64,000 nucleotides of DNA from Streptomyces coacervatus (GTDB lineage: Bacteria; Actinomycetota; Actinomycetes; Streptomycetales; Streptomycetaceae): contig NZ_JARHTP010000018.1 of NCBI RefSeq assembly GCF_029223485.1, positions 62,001-126,000 of the forward strand. The letters run 5' to 3'. Shown piece after piece: positions 18,121 through 26,424 of the stretch (positions within the stretch are counted from its first letter, which is position 1; each line of letters begins with the position of its first letter). The position numbers were made by a program, and so were the translations under genes. The notes under the pieces were generated by a model. It worked only from the letters and a program-made list of their open reading frames with translations, did not search any database and was not told the DNA's origin.

Positions 18121-18197
18121 GCCCTGAGGATACGCAAGGCGCGCGGACCGACCACAATCGCGCCGACCCACGCGCCCACTACGACCCTGATGCGCCG

Positions 18198-18419
18198 CTA
18201 ACTCTTCTCAAGACCGACCGGCACCACACTGCGGAGCCGGGCACACCTCGGACACCGGACGAGCCGGCCGGGGCCGAGCCGCTCGGCCTGCTGCATCGGG
18301 AACGAAGCGGTGCTGAACACATGCCCATCGACACAACGGACGACGGTGCGCTCCATCAAGTCCTGCTCCATCAAGTCCCAGAGTCCCTTCCCCAAGAGCC
18401 ACGTCCGGCTACTGTCCAC
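18198..18419 (-). CDS. Small CxxC protein of unknown function
   Basis: Up to 73 aa, more probably about 57 aa from an inner Met ('MEQDLMERTVV'). The conserved-looking core is 'VVRCVDGHVFSTASFP', then 'RLVRCPRCARLRSVV'. The single CxxC with nearby Cys/His could bind zinc. I recall similar small proteins in Streptomyces but know no function. It lies just upstream of tRNA-Gly, reading away from it. Confidence 0.6.
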   Translation of the reverse strand: MDSSRTWLLGKGLWDLMEQDLMERTVVRCVDGHVFSTASFPMQQAERLGPGRLVRCPRCARLRSVVPVGLEKS

Positions 18420-18644
18420 CTGACGACAAATGCCACATTACGGGATCAACGGAACGGCTCTCCAGGGGGCACTCCGACCTCCCCCGGACCCTCACCCACC
18501 CCACCACCGTACGCCCCAACTCCGGCCCCCCGCAGCCTCATCACCCCCGCGAAACGCACCCGGGCCCCACGGCTTCAGCGCCGGGGGCCAGGCATGAGGT
18601 AAGGTGACGATGCATTCGGACACCGGCTCCAACCGGCGTCTTAC

Positions 18645-18718
18645 GCGGGTGTAGTTTAATGGTAGAACATCAGCTTCCCAAGCTGAGAGCGCGAGTTCGA
18701 TTCTCGTCACCCGCTCCA
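18645..18718 (+). tRNA. tRNA-Gly (anticodon CCC), intact
   Basis: A 74-nt tRNA. The acceptor stem GCGGGTG pairs with CACCCGC; discriminator T; CCA is encoded. The anticodon loop is TTCCCAA with anticodon CCC. D and T arms fold, with T-loop TTCGATT. Its 3' half (from about 18673) is repeated five more times downstream, making it the attB of an integration hot spot. Confidence 0.97.
18673..18718 (+). repeat. att core copy 1, within the intact tRNA-Gly
   Basis: The 46-bp segment from the anticodon stem to CCA that recurs at 33256, 36258, 43623, 53155 and 57172. It is taken as the junction between chromosome and module M1. Confidence 0.9.
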
Positions 18719-18723
18719 TAATG

Positions 18724-18750
18724 AAACCCCAGGTCAGCGACCTGGGGTTT
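18724..18750 (+). terminator. Terminator after tRNA-Gly
   Basis: Perfect 12-bp stem AAACCCCAGGTC / GACCTGGGGTTT with loop AGC, followed by GTTTGTTTG. Related hairpins follow att copies 2, 3, 5 and 6. Confidence 0.9.
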
Positions 18751-18778
18751 GTTTGTTGTCTAGTCCAATTCAGGGGTG

Positions 18779-18786
18779 GCGTGCCT
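18779..18786 (+). repeat. GCGTGCC arm motif, start of module M1
   Basis: A single GCGTGCCT about 60 bp right of the core. The surrounding TTGTTGTCTAGTCCAATT-like context is shared with the start of module M5 near 53238. Confidence 0.5.
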
Positions 18787-18800
18787 GCAGGAGGTCGCGC

Positions 18801-18947
18801 ATGGCCGGGTTCGAGATCAACAAGCGGGCCATCGAGAACGTGCAGCGAGAGATCGCGAAGGAATTCGAGCGCGCGGCCCGCAAGCATCCCATCCGCGTTC
18901 CGGTCCAGGTGGATGCTCCAGCGCTCCCGTCTACTTCACCTAACTGA
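18801..18947 (+). CDS. Short mobile-element-type protein, probably truncated
   Basis: A 48-aa reading frame from ATG 18801. It starts 'MAGFEINKRAIENVQREI' and contains 'RKHPIRVPVQVDAP'. I recall proteins with this N-terminus as small conserved genes of actinobacterial integrative elements, normally longer, so this looks like a remnant. It is the first coding sequence right of the tRNA, where element-specific genes would be expected. Function unknown. Confidence 0.45.
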   Translation: MAGFEINKRAIENVQREIAKEFERAARKHPIRVPVQVDAPALPSTSPN

Positions 18948-18965
18948 CTCCCAGGTCTTCCTCAC

Positions 18966-19349
18966 TTGGCGGGCGACTCTCTGTCTGTGGACGAGATCCT
19001 CGGCGCGCTGGAGCACCTGACCCGGCGGGGGCTTGTCCGCCGGGTGGGCATGAACTCCGGTCGGCGGCGGGAGAGATGGGCGTGGTTGGTCCGCGTGTCT
19101 CGCTCGTGGAGGCGGCTGGCGCTGTCGGTGCTTGGTTTGCTGGAGGCTCGGGAGAAGAGCGTCCGGGAGGAGGTCGCACGGTTGCGGGAGGAGGCCGAGC
19201 GGGTGCAGGCCGCGCTCGGTGATGCGGAATGCGCGCTTCAGCGGCTGGTGGATGCCCGGGCGACGGTGGCCGAGGTGCTGGCCGAGCCGCCTTCCGTAGT
19301 CGCGGAGCCGTTGCAGAGCGCGGTGGCGAGGTCGCCGGTCCCGCGGCGG
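18966..19349 (+). pseudogene. Coiled-coil regulator-like remnant
   Basis: The frame encodes a helix-turn-helix-like start ('VDEILGALEHLTRRGLVRRV'), then a coiled coil ('EVARLREEAERVQAAL', 'DARATVAEVLAEPP'). Beyond about 19350 the frame continues into low-quality sequence and then antisense to the SDR gene, so the natural end is lost. The coiled-coil/'VAEVL' pattern resembles small proteins near Streptomyces insertion sequences, a weak recollection. No full-length gene is supported. Confidence 0.4.
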
Positions 19350-19407
19350 GACGGGACCTCCCGGTACTCAGGTGACCCGCATCGCCGAACCACCAGGAGG
19401 TCCCGTC
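19350..19407. repeat. 12-bp perfect inverted repeat around a 34-bp spacer
   Basis: GACGGGACCTCC (19350-19361) and its exact complement (19396-19407). It may be an IS end with a subterminal repeat, or a cruciform/attenuator. It sits where the upstream reading frame breaks down. Confidence 0.5.
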
Positions 19408-19483
19408 TTCATGCGTCGGCCCCGGTGCGATCGCCCGATCAGGAACCCGCGTTCGAACCGACAGCCCGTAAGCGGATGGCTTC

Positions 19484-20311
19484 TCAGATGGCGGTAGAGA
19501 GTGCTACGTGGCGCCATTGGTCGAGTTCACGCCGTACCAGATCCAGCTTCGCCTCGACGCGCTCGACCGCGTCCGCGCCCAACTGCAGGCGCAGCGGCGG
19601 CTCGGCGACCTCGGTGACATCGACGATGGCCTTGGCTCCCTTCAGCGGATCGCCTGGCTGGCGGCCGTCGTTCTTGGCCAGTGCCTCGCGCACCGGCCCC
19701 GCGCCGGCGACGTAGTCGGCGATGGCGGCTGGTTCGACCTGGATGCTGGAGCTGTTGAGGAAGTCGGTGCGAAAGCCGCCCGGCTCTATGATCGTGACGC
19801 GGACGCCAAGCGGGGCCAGCTCGCCGTGCAGTGCCTCGGAGATGCCCTCGAGGGCGAATTTCGACGCGCCGTACAAACCCGCCGCCGGAACAGTGGCGAA
19901 GCCGGCCACGGACCCGATGTTCAGGACATGTCCGGATCGCTGGGCACGCAACGTCGGCAGGGTCGCCCGCAATGTGTTGAGCACGCCGAACACGTTGACG
20001 TCGAACAGATCCCGGGCAGCCTCGTCGGAAGTCTCCTCGATCGCGCCCACGAGGCCGTAACCGGCGTTGTTGGCCACGATGTCGATCCGGCCGAACTCCG
20101 CCAGGCCGGCCTTCACCGCAGCCGTCAACTGCTCCGGTTTGGTCACGTCCGCGTTCACCGCCAGCAATCCGTCCGGCTTTTCCGGGTACGCCTGGAGCAC
20201 CGCCGACACGTCCCTCGCCGTAGCGATCACGCTGTGCCCTCGGTCCAGCGCCTCACGGGTGATCTCCGCGCCGAGCCCACGCGATGCACCGGTGACAAAC
20301 CAAACGCTCAT
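19484..20311 (-). CDS. SDR-family NAD(P)-dependent oxidoreductase
   Basis: A 275-aa classical short-chain dehydrogenase. It has the Rossmann motif 'TGASRGLG' near the N-terminus, 'NNAG' at about 81 and the catalytic set S134-Y147-K151 ('YGASK'). The 'EPGGFRTDFL' segment is common in small-molecule-reducing SDRs; substrate unknown. It is divergent from a MerR regulator across 95 bp containing a dyad, so the regulator probably controls it. Length is normal. Confidence 0.9.
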   Translation of the reverse strand: MSVWFVTGASRGLGAEITREALDRGHSVIATARDVSAVLQAYPEKPDGLLAVNADVTKPEQLTAAVKAGLAEFGRIDIVANNAGYGLVGAIEETSDEAARDLFDVNVFGVLNTLRATLPTLRAQRSGHVLNIGSVAGFATVPAAGLYGASKFALEGISEALHGELAPLGVRVTIIEPGGFRTDFLNSSSIQVEPAAIADYVAGAGPVREALAKNDGRQPGDPLKGAKAIVDVTEVAEPPLRLQLGADAVERVEAKLDLVRRELDQWRHVALSTAI

Positions 20312-20360
20312 GTTTCCCCCATATTCAGATCGCCCGATTGGCCAACATCTCGACGCTAGA

Positions 20361-20380
20361 ACCTAGAGTCGGGTCTAGAT
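20361..20380. promoter_or_regulatory. MerR-type operator dyad
   Basis: CTAGA-N6-TCTAG inside ACCTAGAGTCGGGTCTAGAT, in the 95-bp divergent region between the SDR and MerR genes, where a spacer-distorting MerR regulator would bind. Confidence 0.65.
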
Positions 20381-20406
20381 CAATATCTGTGTGACGGGAG
20401 TCGCAA

Positions 20407-20859
20407 ATGGACCTGAGCATCGGTGAGGTGGCGGAGCGCAGTGGGCTGAGCGTTCACGCGCTGCGGTTCTACGAGCGGGAGGGCCTGTTCGCCAACCCCG
20501 TGCGCCGCCTGCCCAACGGCCGTCGGATCTATCGCGAGGAAGATTTGGAGTGGCTGGCGATCTGCACCAAGCTGCGCTCTTCCGGCATGTCACTGGTGAT
20601 GATCCGGCAATACATCGAGCTGGTCCGCCAGGGCCCGGGCAACGAACATGAGCGGCTGGAGTTGCTACGCCGGCACGAAATCCACGTGGAGGCGCAGATC
20701 CGGGAGTTGCAAGAGACCTTGGACGTGATGCGGCACAAGGTGCGGATCTACGAGGATCATGTCGTCCGCGGTGAGGCCGACCGGCTATGGAATCCGTCCC
20801 ACCCGGATGCCGCCCAGGCCGGCACTCACCATGAGTGCCGTCCGCCAGAGGGCGCGTGA
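20407..20859 (+). CDS. MerR-family transcriptional regulator
   Basis: A 150-aa MerR protein. The winged helix is at residues 3-72 ('LSIGEVAERSGLSVHALRFY', then 'NGRRIYREEDLEWL'). The dimerisation coiled coil lies about residues 85-125. It lacks the conserved metal-binding cysteines of MerR/CueR types, so it more likely senses an organic ligand or redox state. It is divergent from the SDR gene with a shared dyad. Confidence 0.9.
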   Translation: MDLSIGEVAERSGLSVHALRFYEREGLFANPVRRLPNGRRIYREEDLEWLAICTKLRSSGMSLVMIRQYIELVRQGPGNEHERLELLRRHEIHVEAQIRELQETLDVMRHKVRIYEDHVVRGEADRLWNPSHPDAAQAGTHHECRPPEGA

Positions 20860-21044
20860 TCGTCCGCGCACGGTCTGCGTGGAGTTGGCCCGCAACATCT
20901 ACCGCTCCTTCACCCGCAGCACCCAGTCCGCCAGCCTCCGGCTCCACGCCGCCAGGAACCCACGTTCGAACCGACAGAGCAGGCTCGGCAGCACGCGACA
21001 CGCTTCGCCCGGCCGCGTCTGCCCGACCTCGAAACCCTCGGGAT

Positions 21045-21866
21045 CTACCCCGCCGCGAAGGCGTCCTCGACCTGATCGAGCCGGTCCGTCCACCAGTGCA
21101 GCAACACCTCGTCCGCGGTGAACAACTCATCGCAGGAGAAGTCGCCGCGGTCGTAGTGGAACTCCAGCTGCCAGAAGTCCGACATTCGCTTCCACCACAG
21201 CCTGCGAACACCATCCGCGAGCGCGCTGTCTTCCAGCGGCATCACGGACCGGTACCCACCGACGAACGCCGAGACACAGGCGAGGTCGAACACCCCGTCC
21301 ACCCCGAACTGCACCTGCGCCGTCCGAGCGACCTCTTCCGCATACGGCCGCACGCCGACCCGGTCCCAATCCAGGACGGCGGCAAGCTCCTCGCCATCCC
21401 ACAGCAGATTCCGGTACTGGACATCACCGTGCGTCCACCCGTGCGCACCTTCAGGGGTCGCCTGCTGCGGGCGGCGGTCGGCTTGCTTGCTGATCAGCTC
21501 CCGACGACGGTCGAGAGCTGCGGCGGCCGCCTCGTCGAAGAGACTGCCGGTCCCCTTGTCGGCCACTGCCGCGGTAAGTCGGTGCGACTTCTCAACCGCC
21601 TGCTCCGGCGACGTGACCTCCGCCGTAACCGCATCGGGCACGACGGGCAACAAGCCCATGCCGTCGCCGGCAAGCGCAGCGAGCACGCCGAGGTTGCGGC
21701 TCAGCCGGTCAAACGACACATCGGTGACCCGGCGCTCCCGCACCTCTTCCAGCCCGAAGGCGCTGGCCAGCTCGGCGAGGATGCTGCCGGGGATTAAGGG
21801 TTGACGGGATGTCAGTTCTCGTTGCCAGGCAGGGTTTGAGTGCGACCGAGACGTGTCGTGGGGCAA
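21045..21866 (-). CDS. Aminoglycoside phosphotransferase-like kinase, N-lobe shortened
   Basis: A 273-aa protein of the APH/choline-kinase fold. The C-lobe is clear: 'THGDVQYRNLLW' (catalytic Asp and Asn), then 'VLDWDRVGVRPYAEEVAR' (metal-binding Asp). The N-lobe is unusual: I cannot find the ATP-anchoring lysine strand, and 'RVTDVSFDRLSRNLG' looks like a join across missing sequence. It may be an internally deleted, inactive gene or a divergent family member. It could phosphorylate a small molecule; drug resistance should not be assumed. It is the neighbour of a TetR gene on the same strand. Confidence 0.65.
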   Translation of the reverse strand: MPHDTSRSHSNPAWQRELTSRQPLIPGSILAELASAFGLEEVRERRVTDVSFDRLSRNLGVLAALAGDGMGLLPVVPDAVTAEVTSPEQAVEKSHRLTAAVADKGTGSLFDEAAAAALDRRRELISKQADRRPQQATPEGAHGWTHGDVQYRNLLWDGEELAAVLDWDRVGVRPYAEEVARTAQVQFGVDGVFDLACVSAFVGGYRSVMPLEDSALADGVRRLWWKRMSDFWQLEFHYDRGDFSCDELFTADEVLLHWWTDRLDQVEDAFAAG

Positions 21867-21908
21867 GCCGAGGCTGGTCGAGGACGGGTCCGGGAAACGG
21901 CCCAGGCG

Positions 21909-22535
21909 TTACTGCGCGGGCGGCTTGCTTGGCGGCTCCCAGCCGTGGGTGAGGATGTCGAAGAGTGCCTCGACGGCGGCCCGGCGGTCCTGCCGGCCGC
22001 GAGCGAGCACCGGGATCTCGAGTACGAATCGGGCAAGAGCCACACATGCGATGTTGTCGTGGTCCACTCCGAACTCGTCGGCGATGGCTGCGCTGAGGCT
22101 GTCGGTGTAGCGGGTCCACATGCGTTCGGCGTAGGCGCGCAGTACCGGCGTGGAGTTCACCAGGTTGGTGAACGCGGCCGCCTGAGGATGCGCCTCGATC
22201 GACGGCCAGGTGTCCAGGACGTGCTGTCGAAGGGCATCGAGGATGCTCTGGTCGGAGGGTCGCTGCCGCACCGCGGCGACCAACTGTGACTCTCGGTCTT
22301 CGTCCTGGTCGAATACCAGCGCTTCCTTGCCGCTGAAGTGCTTGAACACGGTGGCGGTCGACACGTCGGCGGCGTCGGCGATGTCGCGGATGCTCACCTG
22401 GTCGTAGCCGCGCTCCAGGAAGAGTTGCAGTGCGGCGTCGGCGATCGCCTGCCGGGTGGCCGCCTTCTTGCGGTCGCGGCGGCTGGCAGAGGGCATGGTC
22501 ATGGCTGGAGCGTACCCGATAGTCGAATCAGTCAC
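21909..22535 (-). CDS. TetR-family transcriptional regulator
   Basis: Up to 208 aa from 22535; an alternative start is ATG 22502. The HTH lies about residues 28-68 ('IADAALQLFLERGYDQVSIRDIADAADVSTATVFKHF'-type arrangement; quoted parts 'ADAALQLFLERGYDQVSI' and 'STATVFKHFSGKEAL'). The C-terminal ligand domain is generic. It is divergent from the FAD monooxygenase gene and a dyad overlaps its upstream edge, so it probably represses the monooxygenase and itself. Confidence 0.88.
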   Translation of the reverse strand: MTDSTIGYAPAMTMPSASRRDRKKAATRQAIADAALQLFLERGYDQVSIRDIADAADVSTATVFKHFSGKEALVFDQDEDRESQLVAAVRQRPSDQSILDALRQHVLDTWPSIEAHPQAAAFTNLVNSTPVLRAYAERMWTRYTDSLSAAIADEFGVDHDNIACVALARFVLEIPVLARGRQDRRAAVEALFDILTHGWEPPSKPPAQ

Positions 22536-22537
22536 TA

Positions 22538-22562
22538 AGTAGAGTCATTGCACTTTTCTACT
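22538..22562. promoter_or_regulatory. Candidate TetR operator
   Basis: AGTAGA-N13-TCTACT, 3 bp from the longer TetR start and about 105 bp upstream of the monooxygenase start. Short arms, so moderate confidence only. Confidence 0.45.
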
Positions 22563-22667
22563 CGCTCTGATTTTATAGGCGTGGCGGGCACCTGAGCGGC
22601 ACATCCGGTGCCGAGGTCGACAACGCCCCGTCTGCTCGCCCCTCTTCGCCGACTGAAAGGGACAACC

Positions 22668-23813
22668 ATGAACTCCCCAGACCCCGCCCGGGCCCGCATC
22701 AGCATCATCGGTGCCGGCCCCGGTGGACTGACCTGCGCCCGCATCCTTCAGCAGCGCGGCATAGCGGTCACCGTCTACGACCGCGACCGGGGCCCCGACG
22801 CGCGCAACCAGGGCGGCACCCTCGACCTGCACGCCGACAACGGCCAGATCGCCCTGCGCGAAGCCGGTCTGCTCGACGAGTTCTTCAAGCTCGCCCGCCC
22901 CGAAGGGCAAGAAATGCGCCGGATGGACCCGAGCGGCACGATCACGTCCCATGAAGTCCCGGCGGCCGACGAACTCTTCAAGCCGGAAATCGACCGTGGC
23001 CAGCTGCGTGACCTGCTGCTCGACTCCCTGCAGCCGGGAACCGTGCACTGGGGCCGCGCCCTCGACACGATCAGTGGACCCGACGACGGGCCGCGGCAGT
23101 TGCACTTCACCGACGGCACGACCATCCAGACCGATCTGGTCATCGGCGCCGACGGGGCCTCCTCCCGGGTACGCCCGGCCGTGTCCCCCGCCGTCCCCCA
23201 GTACACCGGGGTGAGCTTCCTGGAAGCATGGTTCTCAGACGTCGACAACCGGCACCCGGACATCGCCGAGCTGGTCGGCCAGGGCAACGCCCACGCAGCC
23301 GACGGTGAACGCGGCCTGTTCGCCCAGCGCAACAGCGGAAACCACATCCGCGTCTACATCATCCAACGAGTCCCGGTCGACTGGATCGGCACGAGCGGCC
23401 TGACAACCGAGGACACCGACGGCATCCGCGCCCTGCTCCTGGGCGAGTACGCCCACTGGTCGCCCCGCATGCGCCGGATGATCACCGAGAACGACGGCCC
23501 CTACGTCGACCGCCCGATCTTCGCCCTCCCGGTCCCGCACACCTGGGAACACAACCCGACGGTGACCCTGCTCGGAGATGCCGCCCACCTCATGCCCCCG
23601 CTCGGCGTCGGCGTCAACCTAGCCATGCTCGACGCCGGCGAAATCGCCCTCGCTCTCGCGAACGCCGCCACCGTCGCCGACGCGATCCGCATCTACGAGA
23701 AGACCATGCTCCCCCGCTCCACCGAGACGGCCAAGGCCCTCGAAGGCGGCGCCGAACACCTGCTGTCCGCCGACATACCCGACCTCGGCAGCAACAACGA
23801 CGCCCAGCGCTAA
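22668..23813 (+). CDS. FAD-dependent monooxygenase, TetX-like
   Basis: A 381-aa class A flavoprotein monooxygenase. It starts at ATG 22668 after a GAAAGGGA ribosome site. FAD-binding motifs are 'IIGAGPGGLTCARIL' near residue 12 and 'GDAAHLMPPLGVGVN' with D304. 'GGTLDLHADNGQIAL' and 'DLVIGADGASSRVRP' match the TetX/aromatic hydroxylase subgroup. Relatives hydroxylate antibiotics (TetX degrades tetracyclines) or polyketides; the substrate here is not deducible. The divergent TetR gene suggests inducible expression. Length is complete. Confidence 0.86.
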   Translation: MNSPDPARARISIIGAGPGGLTCARILQQRGIAVTVYDRDRGPDARNQGGTLDLHADNGQIALREAGLLDEFFKLARPEGQEMRRMDPSGTITSHEVPAADELFKPEIDRGQLRDLLLDSLQPGTVHWGRALDTISGPDDGPRQLHFTDGTTIQTDLVIGADGASSRVRPAVSPAVPQYTGVSFLEAWFSDVDNRHPDIAELVGQGNAHAADGERGLFAQRNSGNHIRVYIIQRVPVDWIGTSGLTTEDTDGIRALLLGEYAHWSPRMRRMITENDGPYVDRPIFALPVPHTWEHNPTVTLLGDAAHLMPPLGVGVNLAMLDAGEIALALANAATVADAIRIYEKTMLPRSTETAKALEGGAEHLLSADIPDLGSNNDAQR

Positions 23814-23814
23814 G

Positions 23815-24203
23815 AACTGACTGAGGTCTTCAGCCGCCGTCGGCACATGATGGTCGCAGCCGAGGGTGATGAAGGCTTGGTGGATGCCGTTGCGGATCTC
23901 CCAGCGGATGCGCAGGCGCCGGAACCAGTGCAGCGGTGCGATGGCGCCCTCTGCGACCCAGCGGTGGACTCCGAGGCCGGAGCAGTGTTCGGCGCCGCGT
24001 CGGGCGATGACCGGAGTGATCTCGAGCCGGCGCACCTTGTCGCGGTCGACGTCGTGGTCATAGCCACGGTCGGCGTAGACCCGGCGGGGCCGACGCAGGA
24101 GCCGGCCGCTCCTGCCGCGGATCGGCAGGACGGCCTGGATCAGCGGGATCACCTGCATGACCTCCAGCAGCTCCGTCTTCTCCCGTCGGCCATCCCGCTG
24201 CAA
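23815..24203 (-). pseudogene. IS5-family transposase C-terminal remnant, frameshifted
   Basis: The minus strand encodes the C-terminal half of an IS5-type DDE transposase: 'RVYADRGYDHDVDR', 'ITPVIARRG', 'HRWVAEGAIAPLHWFRRLR' and 'IRWEIRNGIHQAF'. The frame is lost near 23850, where the family end 'CRRRLKTS' continues in another frame; the N-terminal half is absent. It directly abuts the monooxygenase stop. The remnant shows that the region has been rearranged by insertion sequences. Confidence 0.8.
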
Positions 24204-24437
24204 CTAGCGATAGTCGGCCAGGGCTAGTAGCACACACGGAAGGCAGCCGAGCGGCGGGCGTATTGGGCGGCCGTCACGGGCAGAACAATCCCGAGCAGCA
24301 TGCGGCAGAGGCGGCCCGCCGAGCACGGCGGTGCACGAGCCTACCGAGTGCGAGAGACCAGCAACCACCTGTAGACGTAGGCGTCCGCGCCATCGAATCC
24401 CCCTGGACATCCTCGTCGCCCCTGCCCAGGAGGCACC

Positions 24438-25445
24438 ATGAGCACGCCCCCGCCACCAAACGTCTTCATGCCCTTCCCGCCGGCAGGCTCCAACCCCCAC
24501 GCCCCGCAGGCGGAGGCTGCCATGTGGGCCTGGCTGGAGACCTGCGGGCTCCTGCCGACCGAGGCGGCCCGGCTGCGTGTTGAACGAACCCGCCCGGCAC
24601 TGATGTACGCACAGTGGTGTCCGACGGCCGATCCGGACGTGCTGGCGTTACTGACGCAGTATCTGGCCTGGGCATTCATCGTGGACGACGAGTTCGACAT
24701 CCGGATCCCCGACCCCGATCGCTGCATCGCAACCGTTACCGCTCTGGACACGGTGTTCGATCCGCACTTCCGGGCGGCGGGGAACGGCCCCCTCGTCGAC
24801 GCGTTCGCGGACCTGTGGAGGCGATTGTCCCTGGGGCGTTCCGAAGGATGGAGGAAGGCGTTCCGGTCCGAGGTGAGGGCGTGGCTGTGGACCTACTACC
24901 GAGAGGCCGTGGGACACCTGACAGGGCACCTGCCGGATATGGACGCCTACAGGGCACACCGCAGAGACGGAGTCGCCCTGTACATGTTCATGGACATCAG
25001 TGAGATCGCGTCGGATGTCGATCTCCCCGAGAGCGTGCGGCAGTTGGCAGCCTTCCGGGACCTGAGGGATGCCGCCGAGGAGCACATGGGCCTGTACAAC
25101 GACATCTGCTCGCTCGACTCGGACGAACGCGTGGGCTATCGCTACAACGCGGCGCTACTCCTCCAAGACAACCAGGACTTCACGCGTGAGCAGGCGGTCG
25201 GCGCCGTGAACAACATGCTCACCGCGTGCCTGCAACGGTTTCACACCGCGATGGAACAGCTCCCCGTCCAGCTGGAAACTGCAGGGATCAAGGGCCAGAC
25301 GTATGCCGATACCTTGCGGACGGCAGAGGACTACGCCCGGTATGTGCGAGCAAACTTCGACTATCACCAGCAGACTCCCCGCTACACCAGCGTGCCGGAG
25401 GTCGCCCTGGAGGGCATGCTCGGGCTCAGCACGCCGGATGAGTAG
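24438..25445 (+). CDS. Class I terpene synthase
   Basis: A 335-aa bacterial terpene cyclase with a GGAGG ribosome site. The metal-binding aspartate-rich motif 'DDEFD' starts at D83, and an NSE-type triad lies at N221 ('NDICSLDSDE', with Asp where Glu is usual). A late 'RY' pair ('PRYTS') is also typical. The enzyme would ionise and cyclise a polyprenyl diphosphate, probably farnesyl or geranyl, in the cytoplasm; product not predictable. No prenyltransferase or P450 is adjacent, only a broken HxlR regulator, so it may be a single-enzyme terpene locus. Confidence 0.9.
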   Translation: MSTPPPPNVFMPFPPAGSNPHAPQAEAAMWAWLETCGLLPTEAARLRVERTRPALMYAQWCPTADPDVLALLTQYLAWAFIVDDEFDIRIPDPDRCIATVTALDTVFDPHFRAAGNGPLVDAFADLWRRLSLGRSEGWRKAFRSEVRAWLWTYYREAVGHLTGHLPDMDAYRAHRRDGVALYMFMDISEIASDVDLPESVRQLAAFRDLRDAAEEHMGLYNDICSLDSDERVGYRYNAALLLQDNQDFTREQAVGAVNNMLTACLQRFHTAMEQLPVQLETAGIKGQTYADTLRTAEDYARYVRANFDYHQQTPRYTSVPEVALEGMLGLSTPDE

Positions 25446-25469
25446 TAGCTACGGGCCAACTATCGCTGA

Positions 25470-26110
25470 AGGTCACAGCGACCCCTTGTCCGCTCCCTGG
25501 ATGTTGTCGGGGAACGGTGGAACCTCCTGCTGGTGCGGGAGCTGTCGCTGGGGCCGCGCCGCCACCGCGACCTCGCGGCGGGCCTGCCGGGCATCCCCAG
25601 CAACGTCCTGGCCGCACGCCTGAAGGACCTTCAGGCCGCGGGCGTCGTCGTCCGGCGAACCCTCCCGGCACCGACCGATGTGACCGTGTACGAGTTGACC
25701 GACGCCGGCCGGGCGCTGCAGCCCGCGCTCAAGGAGCTGCTGGCCTGGGGCCGGCCTATGCACCGGAACCGGCCCCGGACGACGCAGTGCAGCCCAGTTG
25801 GGCCATGCAGAGCGTCATAGGCCGACCCAGTGCGCTGGCCGAGGGGCAGACCTGCGAGCTGCGGATCGAGGACGAGGTCTTCTATCTGGGGTCCGACGGC
25901 GGCAGGGCCACCGTTCGCCGCGCGCCGGCACCGGACGGAGACGTGGTGGTCACCATGTCCCTCGACACCCTGTACAGCCTCCTGACCGGCCAGGCGACGG
26001 CGACCGACGCCCTCGGGCGCGGCACGGTCGACGGCGAGGTCGGCATCGCCCACCACGCTCTGGAGGCGTTCGCGGGGGCGGGACTCGTCGAGCAGGCAAC
26101 TGCGGGCTGA
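25470..26110 (+). pseudogene. HxlR-type regulator with C-terminal SCP2-like domain, broken
   Basis: The HxlR winged helix is clear ('LDVVGERWNLLLVRELSLG', 'NVLAARLKDLQAAGVV', 'YELTDAGRALQPAL'), but no start codon lies between the in-frame stop at 25467 and the domain. A frameshift near 25750 moves the C-terminal part ('EVFYLGSDGGRATVRRA', 'VVTMSLDTLYSLLTG', an SCP2-like fold) into another frame. Such HxlR-SCP2 fusions are common actinobacterial regulators. Both ends of the DNA-binding half are damaged, so it is probably non-functional. It follows the terpene synthase, suggesting a former regulatory partner. Confidence 0.75.
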
Positions 26111-26140
26111 GAGCCGGTCCGTACCCGAACCGGACATGCG

Positions 26141-26278
26141 AAGATCCGGACCCTCGTCGAGCAGGCCGTCGCCGTCCTCAAGTCCTGGCAACTCCTGCGC
26201 AAGCTCCCATGTTCAACCACTCGCATCACGCGCATCGTCCAGGCCGTCCTCTGCCTACATCTGGCCGGCTCAGACTGA
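26141..26278 (+). pseudogene. IS transposase C-terminal fragment
   Basis: Forty-five codons ending in a stop encode 'RTLVEQAVAVLKSWQLLRKL' and 'CSTTRITRIVQAVLCLHLAG', the characteristic C-terminus of IS5/IS4-type Streptomyces transposases. No upstream part of the gene is present. Confidence 0.75.
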
Positions 26279-26424
26279 GAATCAGACTCATCACGACGGG
26301 AATCGTCGCCTCCGTATGGCTGTCCAGCACGTAGAAGGTCGCGGGTGTCTGAGGCTGACCAGCCAGTAGAGTCCGTGCGGGATTCGCGCAGCACGTCGCA
26401 AACGTCGAGGGGGAGGCGAGGCCG

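Noticed and set aside
20860..21044. Short gene between MerR and the APH-like kinase
   Set aside because: No start/ribosome-site combination or motif; a 14-bp match (GTTCGAACCGACAG) shared with 19451 is too short to interpret.
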